DNA from: Phycisphaerales bacterium
GTDB lineage: Bacteria; Planctomycetota; Phycisphaerae; Tepidisphaerales; Tepidisphaeraceae
Direction of reading: 5' to 3'
Length of the DNA: 10,885 nt
NCBI GenBank assembly: GCA_028288875.1
Contig: JAQGHK010000261.1
Location: 1-10,885, forward strand
The notes beneath the pieces are model-generated. The model saw only the letters and a program-made list of their open reading frames with translations, was not told the origin of the DNA and made no database searches. This document shows, one piece after another, positions 1 through 6,301 of this stretch (its first letter is position 1; each line of letters begins with the position of its first letter). The translations under genes were made by a program, and so were the position numbers.

Positions 1-1
1 G

Positions 2-349
2 CTCCGCCTTCAGATAACGAGGTTCACGGTCCACACCTATGTCAAGCAACTTCATGTAAAGTTCGACGTCGCCTCGCGAGGCGAACTGCTCGCGGTGGTC
101 TACAACCAGATGTTGAACGCATCGCCGGCGGAACGCCCGACGACGCAGGCAATCGAGCCAACGGAGGAGATGTCGATGCCAGAAGCGACTCTTGCAACTC
201 CGCCGGCTGCCAGCTCTACGCCAGCGATACCCGCGTCGTCCCTGCGAATGGCGGTTCTGAACAAGTTCCCGTCCTTTGATCCGAGTTGGGACGCAGGGTG
301 CCAGCGATCTTGGTTTCGAGCCTACCAGATGCTGCTGAGCGTGACCTAA
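2..349 (+). CDS. LuxR-family transcriptional regulator, C-terminal part (5' truncated by window)
   Basis: Reading frame 2 is open from the window edge to the TAA at 347-349. The first residues read LRLQITRFTVHTYVKQLH followed by VKFDVASRGELLA. This matches the recognition helix and following helix of a LuxR/GerE-type helix-turn-helix (pattern ..xSxxTVxxYVKxLYxKFxVxSRxEL). The protein therefore probably binds DNA. Its sensor or receiver part lies outside the window. After the helix-turn-helix comes a linker of about 45 residues rich in Ala, Pro, Thr and Ser. It ends in a short block, FPSFDPSW followed by CQRSWFRAYQMLL, that looks like a separate conserved tail; I do not know its function. It lies only 41 nt upstream of the nuclease gene on the same strand, so the two could be co-transcribed. 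The internal ATG at 110 is not needed as a start, because the frame continues upstream into the helix-turn-helix. Confidence 0.72.
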   Translation, partial: LRLQITRFTVHTYVKQLHVKFDVASRGELLAVVYNQMLNASPAERPTTQAIEPTEEMSMPEATLATPPAASSTPAIPASSLRMAVLNKFPSFDPSWDAGCQRSWFRAYQMLLSVT

Positions 350-390
350 TGCCATCGTTGGCCGAACTGATCGTGCTACGATCGGTGTAG

Positions 391-1308
391 ATGCGTCGTT
401 TGTTCACCCCCATTGCTATCGTCTTCGCCCTCCTGCTTTCAACCTCGCAGGTGTGCGCATGGTCCGCTGCTGGCCACACGGTTGTCGGCGCGATCGCTTA
501 CGACGTGATGAAGAAGGAGCACCCGGCCGAACTGGCGAAGGTGCTGTCCATCCTGCACGAGCACCCGACCTACGACACGCTGTCGAAAAAGGTCGATACG
601 TCGGCTGAGAACTTCGACCGCGCTCTGTTCATGGCTGCGGCCCGATGGCCGGACGACGTGCGGTACGCAAAGGGCGGCTATTCGCACCCTGACTGGCACT
701 ACGTCGACTTCCCGATCATCGCCAAGGGCGAGAACGTTACGGGGAAGCCGCCGGCCGCCGTTAACGCGCTTACATCGCTGGCAAAGCAGACGGACGTGCT
801 GTCGGCCAAATGGTCCGTGCCGAAAGATAAGGCGATCGCGATCTGCTGGATCGCGCACCTGGTCGGTGACCTTCACCAGCCGCTTCACTGCTGCTCGCTC
901 TACACCGCGGCGCTGCCCGACGGAGATCGCGGCGGAAACGAAACATTCGTGCGGGTTGGAACAAAGCGGACCATTCCCCTGCACAAGTTTTGGGATGAGC
1001 TGCTGGGGTCGTCGGCCAAATACCAGGACAACGCCAACACCGCCGCCCAGCTGCGACTTCGGCCAGAGTTCGCGCGCGACAAGTTGCCGGAGTTGAGGAC
1101 GCACACCACGCCCAACGACTGGGCGATCGAATCATTCGAGGCGGCATCGACCACAGCTTACATCAAAGGCACGCTCCAAGGAGGCGGGGAGAAGTCCGGC
1201 GTCGCGCTGCCCGCAACATATCCCAACGAGGCGAAGGCCGCGGCAGAACGACGGGCCATTCTCGCGGGCTATCGGCTCGCCGACGCACTTACAACGGCGG
1301 TCAAGTAG
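391..1308 (+). CDS. Secreted S1/P1-family zinc nuclease
   Basis: This is a 305-aa protein. Residues 1-23 form a signal peptide (MRRLF, hydrophobic core, then VCA) and the mature chain starts with Trp24. In S1/P1 nucleases (phospholipase C/P1 nuclease fold) the N-terminal Trp and eight His/Asp residues bind three zinc ions. All have clear counterparts here: W24, H29 (WSAAGH), D88 (ARWPDD), H103 (DWHYVDF), H156 and D160 (AHLVGDLHQPLH), H166, H198 and D202 (HKFWDELL). DRGGN (179-183) is also typical. Length fits the family. The expected activity is hydrolysis of single-stranded DNA or RNA, and possibly 3'-nucleotides, in the periplasm or outside the cell, for nutrient scavenging. The start is the ATG directly before the signal peptide; the ribosome-binding site is weak. 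The protein is lysine-rich (about 8%), in contrast to the operon at 2685-6550. Confidence 0.95.
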   Translation: MRRLFTPIAIVFALLLSTSQVCAWSAAGHTVVGAIAYDVMKKEHPAELAKVLSILHEHPTYDTLSKKVDTSAENFDRALFMAAARWPDDVRYAKGGYSHPDWHYVDFPIIAKGENVTGKPPAAVNALTSLAKQTDVLSAKWSVPKDKAIAICWIAHLVGDLHQPLHCCSLYTAALPDGDRGGNETFVRVGTKRTIPLHKFWDELLGSSAKYQDNANTAAQLRLRPEFARDKLPELRTHTTPNDWAIESFEAASTTAYIKGTLQGGGEKSGVALPATYPNEAKAAAERRAILAGYRLADALTTAVK

Positions 1309-1551
1309 GCTCACCGCTGATCAAATGTGGAGAACTGCGTCGACGACTGGGGAGACTAGGTGTCGAAGTCGAACCAATGCCGCGCGGTGCCGTCGGCGGC
1401 ATCACGCGAGCGATGTAGACGGCAGTAGCTTTCGCACCGGTTAAATACTGTCCCCGAAACGGACAGGCCGTCCAAAAGAGTGTGGGCTGCGTTCGAGCGC
1501 CCGCTGCAAATTGAACCTTCCGAAATTCTTGACTGCCAGCGCAGGGTTCAC

Positions 1552-1892
1552 TCAACGATGGTAGCCAAAATTATTCTGAAGAATCGTGAAGTCGTTAAAA
1601 TCAGCCCACCGTCACCGTTCGCATCACCGGCCGCGTAAGTGCCGGCCATACCAGATCCATTTTGGCAGATCAGGTAATCGTTGAAATCGACATTGCCATC
1701 GAGATTAAAATCGCCGGGGCGTGTGTTGTCCGGAATAAACACACGCTCGCGCTTGAATCGAAAAGACCGGCGCGAGCGCGTCGCTGCGCGGTACGCCTCG
1801 TCGGACAGCCCGACGCTACTCTGGCCGATACCGCCGGCCTGCTGCTGGCGCCGTTCCAATCGGTTACAGGGCCGCTGCTGGCCGACCGCCAA
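1552..1892 (-). pseudogene. Dockerin-like calcium-repeat fragment, frameshifted
   Basis: The minus strand encodes RPGDFNLDGNVDFNDYLICQN, then GDANGDG, which are EF-hand-like dockerin repeats (DxNxDG followed by a helix with DFNDY). At about 1606-1609 the frame breaks. The ORF continues as meaningless sequence to a TGA at 1548-1550. The other frame reads DFNDFTILQNNFGYHR and then TGA at 1552-1554, exactly the second half of the second repeat. A single missing base in the G run explains this. Dockerin-like repeats at the C-terminus are frequent in planctomycete secreted proteins. The upstream part (1750-1892) is open but unlike any domain I know, so the N-terminal body of the gene is lost or scrambled. 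I call it a broken 3' fragment; a sequencing error could give the same picture for the frameshift, but not for the missing body. Confidence 0.7.
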
Positions 1893-2248
1893 TCCTCCAC
1901 CCGTCCCGCCAACGACGCGGCAGATGACGCGCCCTGATCGCGTCGGTCGCCGCGAACGCCGCCCGCCGCTGTGCCAGCCTCGCCGGCCTTACTGTCCTAA
2001 TATGCGAATGCCCGCTTCGAATGCCGTCGGACGGCGGTGCAAAATACGTTTGTGGACTGCGGGCGCTGCTCAGGCGCCGGAGCGAAGGCGACACGATCCC
2101 AACGCCGTTCGAACGGCCCAGGATGGGTACTAGACGCAGCCCACATTGAAGACACATCCTTGCTTTGAAGTTGACGCGAGCGGTATTTTTCAGTCGATTA
2201 TGTCCGAGCCGGTCGTATCGGTTCCTCGCGGCGAGCGAAAGGAACCCA
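1893..2248. other. Intergenic stretch without a recognisable gene
   Basis: Open frames occur on both strands, but none shows a domain, a good ribosome-binding site or consistent codon use. The segment contains a perfect 14-bp palindrome, GCCGTTCGAACGGC, at 2104-2117. It may be decayed upstream sequence of the dockerin fragment. Confidence 0.5.
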
Positions 2249-2350
2249 TGCGGTCGAGATTCAAAGCAGTGGTCTTCGTCGTCTTCACGATGTTCGTTCA
2301 ATCCCTCGACGTCGACTTCGCGCTAATCAATCCCTGCGGGCCGGAGTAAA
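2249..2350 (+). CDS. Possible 33-aa membrane or secreted peptide
   Basis: The ATG at 2249 is preceded by AAAGGA, a fair ribosome-binding site at normal distance. The peptide starts MRSRFKAVVFVVFTMFV, a basic N-terminus plus hydrophobic core like a signal peptide or membrane anchor, and ends after only 33 residues (TAA at 2348-2350). It could be a small membrane peptide or the remaining 5' end of a longer secreted-protein gene. An in-frame ATG at 2146 lacks a clear ribosome-binding site. I do not recognise a family. Confidence 0.25.
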
Positions 2351-2588
2351 GCGGCCGCGCGATTCTCCCTTTAATCGGCGCGCAGCGCGCCGGTTCCGCA
2401 GGACGATCACGATCACGGTGAAGCAGATCATCAAGGCTCGTTTCCGACTGAACTACATCCCCTCGTCCTCAGGCAGCTTGACCCTTCGCTTGCGTACCGT
2501 CGGCTGGAAATGCATGGCCCGACTCTATCGAACCCGAGCAATCAGCGCTACCTTGCATCACGTGTCGCTCTAATGGTCCCTGATAGAT
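2351..2588. other. Intergenic stretch, no confident gene; one strong hairpin
   Basis: No ORF here has convincing support. A GC-rich inverted repeat (CGGCGCG, 3-nt loop, CGCGCCG) lies at 2376-2392. On the minus strand a 33-codon ORF beginning MICFTVIVIVLRNRRA has a membrane-helix look but no good ribosome-binding site, so I do not call it. Confidence 0.45.
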
Positions 2589-2665
2589 AAAAAAAATGCA
2601 TACCCGCCCCCCGGGGGCCGCCACGACCCGGCCGCCGCTCCCGAAAACGGGACGCCGCGGCCGGG
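2589..2665 (-). terminator. Candidate terminator of the Ubl-E2-JAB-E1 operon
   Basis: Just after the DUF4230 stop codon (2685), the minus strand holds a strong stem: GCGGCCGGG (2657-2665 on plus) pairs with CCCGGCCGC (2627-2635), with an inner CCCG-AAAA-CGGG hairpin at 2640-2651. A CCCCCGGGGG palindrome follows (2608-2617) and then a run of eight T on the transcript (A at 2589-2596). Position and strand suit the end of the operon. The T-run is about 10 nt past the last palindrome rather than adjacent, so this is not a textbook intrinsic terminator. Confidence 0.45.
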
Positions 2666-2684
2666 AACACTTTATCGTTAGCGG

Positions 2685-3290
2685 CTATTGGCGGCCTGCA
2701 GCGGAGCGTTCGGGCACTTGCCATTGCAGATCAATGATCCAGCCGATCGACTCGCCGAGTCGCTGCACTGCCCGCTCGGCCACGTGTCGCGAAGCCGCGC
2801 GGTGCTCGTCAGTAATGGCATCGGACAACGCGAGCTGGGCGCCAGCGAGGACCCGTCGCTGCAGCGTACAGAGTAGGTCTGGGTCCGGCGCCGCCTGCCA
2901 GATGCCGTCGAACCGGCCGTCGATCCTGCCGTGGTCCAGGTCGAGGGTCCGCTCTAGGACCGCCGGCTCCGGCAGGGCCACGGTTGCGGTCTGACGCGCT
3001 TCATCCCGGTGGATGATTCTTGCCTTCTCAAGGTCCGGTCCCAGCAGCACCGACCCCGGGCCGGACCAGTGGACCGTCAGCTCCCCGAGATACCCGCGGA
3101 CGGTGACGCTCAGTTCACTGTGAACCGTGATACGTGTCGTCACCAGTGTCGCCAGCGATTGGATCTGCTCCACGGTCAGCACGGTATCGGAAGGGTGCGG
3201 GGGCGGCCGGTCCCGGCGGAGCAGGTGGACGGCCAGCAGGGTCACCAGCGTAGTCGCCGCCAGTAGTACGAGGATGAGATTGCGAAGCAT
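2685..3290 (-). CDS. Membrane-anchored DUF4230-domain protein
   Basis: This is a 201-aa protein, last gene of the operon. Residues 3-24 are a membrane helix (NLILVLLAATTLVTLLAVHLL), followed by RRDR, so the rest probably lies outside the cytoplasm. From about residue 38 the sequence follows the DUF4230 pattern: VEQIQSLATLVTTRITV, a strand-rich middle (GPGSVLLGPDLEKARI, TVALPEPAVLE), then a helical C-terminus. DUF4230 proteins are N-terminally anchored and of unknown biochemical function. The start ATG has a strong AAGGAG ribosome-binding site 5 nt upstream. It contains a single lysine. The first 176 nt overlap the out-of-frame small ORF that starts at 3396. Its place downstream of the E1-like gene suggests it is a membrane partner, sensor or target of the conjugation system (inference). 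Family assignment is from sequence pattern, not a search. Confidence 0.72.
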   Translation of the reverse strand: MLRNLILVLLAATTLVTLLAVHLLRRDRPPPHPSDTVLTVEQIQSLATLVTTRITVHSELSVTVRGYLGELTVHWSGPGSVLLGPDLEKARIIHRDEARQTATVALPEPAVLERTLDLDHGRIDGRFDGIWQAAPDPDLLCTLQRRVLAGAQLALSDAITDEHRAASRHVAERAVQRLGESIGWIIDLQWQVPERSAAGRQ

Positions 3291-3396
3291 CGGACTCCTT
3301 GGGGGTGAGAGGATCGGGCGGCATCGCCCGGCGCTGGTCGCACCGGACGGCCGCCCACAGCAGAATGAGCGCGAGGATCAGAACGAGCAGGGGCAT
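3115..3396 (-). CDS. Small predicted membrane protein overlapping the DUF4230 gene
   Basis: This 93-codon ORF begins MPLLVLILALILLWAAVRCDQRR, one hydrophobic helix followed by a charged segment. The ATG has AAAGGA 5 nt upstream and lies 25 nt after the stop of the preceding gene, normal operon spacing. The first 35 or so codons are outside any other gene. The last 176 nt overlap the DUF4230 start region in another frame and encode a Pro/Ala-rich tail (RPPAPPGPAAPAP), which looks like out-of-frame reading. So the N-terminal membrane segment may be real with an incidental tail, or the original stop may have been lost by a frameshift. I do not recognise a family. Confidence 0.45.
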   Translation of the reverse strand: MPLLVLILALILLWAAVRCDQRRAMPPDPLTPKESDASQSHPRTTGGDYAGDPAGRPPAPPGPAAPAPFRYRADRGADPIAGDTGDDTYHGSQ

Positions 3397-3421
3397 CGGG
3401 TCCTTTGAGGTAAAGGGGTAG

Positions 3422-3712
3422 TCAGTAGTCTTCCGGGAGCAGCACGCACGTGCTGGCCCGCTGGCCGTCGTCGCCGACGGCCTCGGTGATCACCCAGACC
3501 TTGGTCCGGTTTTCGAGCGTGTAGGCCGACAGCAGGCGGGCACCGCTGAGCAGCGCGTCGTCATTGGCGGCCTTGTCATGGTCATCCAGATCCCCCCAGT
3601 CGCCCGCCGCATGGCGGGCAACCAATGGAAGGGATGAAGTCTTGGCCTTCGCAAGCGCACTCAGAGCCGCCGGTGTCGCCACCAGCCGGCCCAGCGCAAA
3701 GCGTGGGGGCAT
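3422..3712 (-). CDS. Conserved 96-aa protein of unknown function, ThiF-neighbour type
   Basis: The sequence has a family pattern I have seen in small proteins of mobile elements and plasmids: FALGRLVATPAAL (6-18), then RHAAGDWGDLD (33-43), GARLLSAYTL (57-66), KVWVITEA (71-78) and a C-terminal VLLPEDY. Homologues are sometimes labelled 'type I restriction endonuclease subunit M'. I think that label is wrong, because no SAM-binding or methyltransferase motif is present. The fold is unknown; the strands after residue 58 suggest a small beta-rich domain. ATG at 3712 has AAGGAG 7 nt upstream. It lies 38 nt after the E1-like gene and is probably translated from the same mRNA. It may be an accessory or substrate of the conjugation system (inference). 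Confidence 0.7.
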   Translation of the reverse strand: MPPRFALGRLVATPAALSALAKAKTSSLPLVARHAAGDWGDLDDHDKAANDDALLSGARLLSAYTLENRTKVWVITEAVGDDGQRASTCVLLPEDY

Positions 3713-3750
3713 ATCGGTCTCCTTGATGGTTAAGGGTGGTGAATCCGCCG

Positions 3751-4470
3751 CTAAAGCACGGCCAGCTCATCGCCGGCCAGTTGCAGCAGCACGTCGCGGG
3801 AGGGTTGCTGGTCGCGCAGGACCAGCGCGAAGCGGGACAGCATCAGCCCGGCGGCGATGCTCGCCGCGTACAGCGTGCTGCGGCCAGTGCAGGGAGCGGG
3901 GTGGGCCCGGGCATCGTCGAACAGCGTCGTCGGGTAGTAAGCGTCCGAGCCCGGCATCGTGCTGGTGAGCACGCGCAGGGTCTCGCCCGCCATCCGTCCG
4001 TCGACGAAGAGGGCCGCCTGGTGACGAACCGTCTCGAAGATGATCCGCCGCCCGGCCATCGCGTCCACGCAGGCGAACACCGCCAGCTTCGGACGGAGTG
4101 GATCCCGCAGGCAGGATAGGTCCCGATCCGACGACCGCGTGAACCGCCGGTGCTGAACGTCGACGATGATCTCCGGCAGCAGCACCCGGCAATTAAGGGC
4201 TACGGCCTCGACCTTCGTTTGCCCGATCTCGGCCGGGCTGAATCCCTGCACCGCCAGGTTCTCGACGGCGACGGTATCGTCATCGATGAGGGTCAGGGCG
4301 TCCGCACCCATCGCCGCCAACTGCAGCGCCACCTGCCGGCCGATGGCGCCCACGCCGACGACCAGCACGTGGTACAGGGCCAGTGCCGCCGGCGGCACCA
4401 GGTCCCGCTGGCGGATGGCGCGATCGATCGGGACTTCAGCGGGCCTATCAGAGGACATAGTCGCGTTCAT
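3751..4470 (-). CDS. ThiF/E1-like ubiquitin-activating adenylyltransferase
   Basis: This is a 239-aa Rossmann-fold protein. The nucleotide-binding loop is VLVVGVGAIGRQ (35-46, GxGxxG). Next comes LIDDDTVAVENLAVQGF (61-77), the E1 motif after beta-2, then IGQTK with the conserved Lys86, and CVDAMAGRR (134-142) with the magnesium-binding Asp136. E1-like enzymes adenylate the C-terminus of a ubiquitin-like protein and usually take it as a thioester. Cys194 in PAPCTGRS, after the crossover-loop region, is the best thioester candidate; Cys134 and Cys120 are alternatives. The usual Arg of NLxRQ is Val74 here. No CxxC zinc site is present, unlike MoeB/ThiF. The ATG at 4470 has GGAGG just upstream and overlaps the JAB gene by 23 nt, implying coupled translation. 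An upstream start at 4500 lacks such a site. Partner: the Ubl at 6302-6550. Confidence 0.9.
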   Translation of the reverse strand: MNATMSSDRPAEVPIDRAIRQRDLVPPAALALYHVLVVGVGAIGRQVALQLAAMGADALTLIDDDTVAVENLAVQGFSPAEIGQTKVEAVALNCRVLLPEIIVDVQHRRFTRSSDRDLSCLRDPLRPKLAVFACVDAMAGRRIIFETVRHQAALFVDGRMAGETLRVLTSTMPGSDAYYPTTLFDDARAHPAPCTGRSTLYAASIAAGLMLSRFALVLRDQQPSRDVLLQLAGDELAVL

Positions 4471-5239
4471 CGGGCACCTCCAGATCCAATGCCGCGTCAT
4501 CGTCGTCCAGCCCGTGAAGCTCCTCGTCCCACCAGCCGCGGCGGATCGGGCCGATGTCGGCGCCGATATCGGCGTCGGAGGCGTCGTGCAGCTCCATCAG
4601 CCCGTCGAAGGCCCGGGCCGTCGGCTGACTGACCAGCTGCTTCAGATCCTCGGCCCACTGGGCGATCTGAGCTGGCAGGGTGGCGCCTTGGGTGTGCAGC
4701 CACATCGGCAAACCCGCCCAGTCCAGCTCCACCGGGATCTCGACCGCCGTCTTCACCGGCCCGGTCAGCTGCAGTCGGGCATACCACTCGCCGCCGCGGG
4801 CCAGGATCAGCATGACGCTGAAGTCGGCGCCACTGAAGCAGCGGGCAAAGGTCCGCTCGTCCGTCCCGCTGGGATGCGCACTGCTGCCCGGGTGCGTGTG
4901 CACCCAGACCCGCCCGCAGCGCGAGGGCGGAACGCCCCCGTCGGCCATATGGTCGATCAGGTCCGCCACCGCCTCGTCGTCAAAGACGACGGTCACGGCC
5001 GTGCACTCCTGGCGGACCAGCAGGATGTCCTCCAGGACCAGCGGATCGGCCTCACTGGAGAGTCCGAACCCGCCGACTTCCGTGCCGGCGGCCTGGCAGA
5101 GATAGGTCAGCTTCATAAACGCCGCCGGCCGCAGCAGGAGCCGCGGCCGGGAAAGGGGTCGGATGATGGGAATAACCTGCATCAAAGATGTTGAAGGCGT
5201 CCTGGGCGCAGGCAACGGTTTAAGTCTGGATTTGCTCAT
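4448..5239 (-). CDS. JAB/JAMM metallo-isopeptidase-like protein
   Basis: This is a 263-aa protein with a complete JAMM zinc motif. Glu54 lies in TEVGGFGL. HTHPGSSAHPSGTD (114-127) gives His114, His116, Ser124 and Asp127 in the order HxHx(7)Sx(2)D. JAB proteins cut the bond after the C-terminal residue of a ubiquitin-like domain, either to mature the Ubl or to remove it from a target. A first segment of about 40 residues (Pro/Arg/Leu-rich) precedes the domain. After it come roughly 110 residues of unknown role ending in an acidic tail (DDDDAALDLEVPDERDYVL). The start ATG at 5239 lies 20 nt inside the E2-like gene, with TGAGG upstream; the frame extends further upstream without a better start. 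Overlaps on both sides place it firmly in the operon between E2 and E1. Confidence 0.9.
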   Translation of the reverse strand: MSKSRLKPLPAPRTPSTSLMQVIPIIRPLSRPRLLLRPAAFMKLTYLCQAAGTEVGGFGLSSEADPLVLEDILLVRQECTAVTVVFDDEAVADLIDHMADGGVPPSRCGRVWVHTHPGSSAHPSGTDERTFARCFSGADFSVMLILARGGEWYARLQLTGPVKTAVEIPVELDWAGLPMWLHTQGATLPAQIAQWAEDLKQLVSQPTARAFDGLMELHDASDADIGADIGPIRRGWWDEELHGLDDDDAALDLEVPDERDYVL

Positions 5240-6221
5240 GGTGCAGTGCCTCACAGGGTTGGAGTAAAGGGGGTTGAGGGTCTTCTTCGTCGGTGTCGTC
5301 GTCGGTGTCGTCTTCTTCGTCCGCCCTGGCCTCGCGTTCGGCGAGGCAGTCCCGGCAGACGAGGTCGTGACCGTCTTCACGGAGACAACGGCGACAGTGG
5401 CTGCTGTCGCAGTCGGCGCAAGACGCTTCGCAGCTGCCGCACATGGAGGTGCCGCAGTCTTGGCAGCCGTAGAGGTCGTCCTCGCCCACGAGGTCGTCGC
5501 ACTCCTCGCAGCGCCGGCCGGTCCACCGGTCCAGCCGCACGTACGGACTGGCCTCGTTGTAGGTCAGGAGCACCTGCCGGGTGACGACCAAGGCGTCGTA
5601 CAGGCGGCCCTCGGCTAAAGCCGCCCGCAGGAGCGGGCCGCCGTCGCCGAAGCAGATGCACCCGCCCTGGACGTGGGGGTGGGTGATCTCGTCATTGCTG
5701 GCCGAGGGATTGGGTTCCAGCGCCTCGGCCGTCACCGTATCCCCGTCGAGCCGGCCCCGGCCCAGCCGGGACAGGTCGACCACCAGCCGGAAGCGGCCCA
5801 GGGCCACGCCCTCGAGCACGACCGGTTCGGTGACGACTGCGACCGAGGACAGGTCATCTGCGATCTCCAGGCCGTTGAACTCTTCGTCCAGGGCGATCAG
5901 GTCGCGGTAGACCGAGGCTACCGTGGCCGGTGAGGGAATGACGGGCAAGGCATGGTGCACCGAGCCCAGGGTGTACTGGAGCTCCCGCAGTTCGCCGGCG
6001 AGGCGGCTCGTGAGGGTCCGCGTGGCGACGCGCCAGCGGTGGACGGTGCAGTGCATGTGCTGACGCTCGAGGGTCTGCAGTCGGCGGAGCCGGTGCATGA
6101 CATGAGCCAGCGTGGTCAGGACCGGATCCGGCGGCGGGGGCCGCAGGGCAAGGGTCGTCTCCAGGTGCAGGGCCAGTCGAAGGCGCGGGTCGCGCCTGGG
6201 CGGGGCATGGGCAGAAGGCAT
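5220..6221 (-). CDS. E2-like conjugating domain fused to a RING-like zinc-finger module
   Basis: This is a 333-aa protein. Residues 30-100 look mainly helical. Residues 105-235 match an E2 (UBC) fold: strand VALGRFRLVVDL, then EITHPHVQGGCICFGDG (178-194), a counterpart of HPN...G.xC in E2 enzymes with Cys190 as likely thioester cysteine (Cys188 also possible), then ALAEGRLYDALVVTRQVL helices and YNEASPYVRLDRW. Residues 238-292 carry twelve cysteines as C238/241, 253/256, 261/264, 268/271, 276/279, 289/292, a binuclear or trinuclear treble-clef, RING-like array. An acidic tail (296-315) follows. Expected role: accept the Ubl from the E1-like protein and pass it to a target, with the zinc module acting like an E3. 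There is no lysine in the whole chain (33 arginines). The start at 6221 is chosen for its GAGGAG site 7 nt upstream; an in-frame GTG at 6302 lacks one. Eukaryotic E2s are shorter (about 150 aa). Confidence 0.82.
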   Translation of the reverse strand: MPSAHAPPRRDPRLRLALHLETTLALRPPPPDPVLTTLAHVMHRLRRLQTLERQHMHCTVHRWRVATRTLTSRLAGELRELQYTLGSVHHALPVIPSPATVASVYRDLIALDEEFNGLEIADDLSSVAVVTEPVVLEGVALGRFRLVVDLSRLGRGRLDGDTVTAEALEPNPSASNDEITHPHVQGGCICFGDGGPLLRAALAEGRLYDALVVTRQVLLTYNEASPYVRLDRWTGRRCEECDDLVGEDDLYGCQDCGTSMCGSCEASCADCDSSHCRRCLREDGHDLVCRDCLAEREARADEEDDTDDDTDEEDPQPPLLQPCEALHHEQIQT

Positions 6222-6301
6222 GGCAATCTCCTCGGGTAGAGACAAACGCAGCGGGGCCGGCGCATCCGTGCGCCAGCCCTGCTGCGGAATGAACAAGAAC
6301 A

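Noticed and set aside
439..1104. Long minus-strand ORF opposite the S1/P1 nuclease
   Set aside because: The plus strand carries all nine metal-ligand residues and a signal peptide; the minus frame has no recognisable domain.
2596..2994. Plus-strand ORF opposite the DUF4230 gene
   Set aside because: It begins in the terminator-like hairpin region, has low-complexity Arg/Pro composition and is antisense to a better-supported gene.
3422..3712. Type I restriction endonuclease subunit M
   Set aside because: I recall this label on homologues, but the 96-aa sequence has no SAM-binding or NPPY-type methyltransferase motif.
4166..5194. 342-codon plus-strand open frame opposite the JAB and E1 genes
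   Set aside because: It is antisense to two genes with clear catalytic motifs, contains no domain and is rich in Arg, Pro and Gln, as expected for the complement of GC-rich coding DNA.
5274..5618. Plus-strand ORF with repeated Val/Phe runs at its N-terminus
   Set aside because: It is the complement of the Asp/Glu-rich acidic tail of the E2-RING protein; GAC/GAG codons read as Val/Leu-type codons in antisense.
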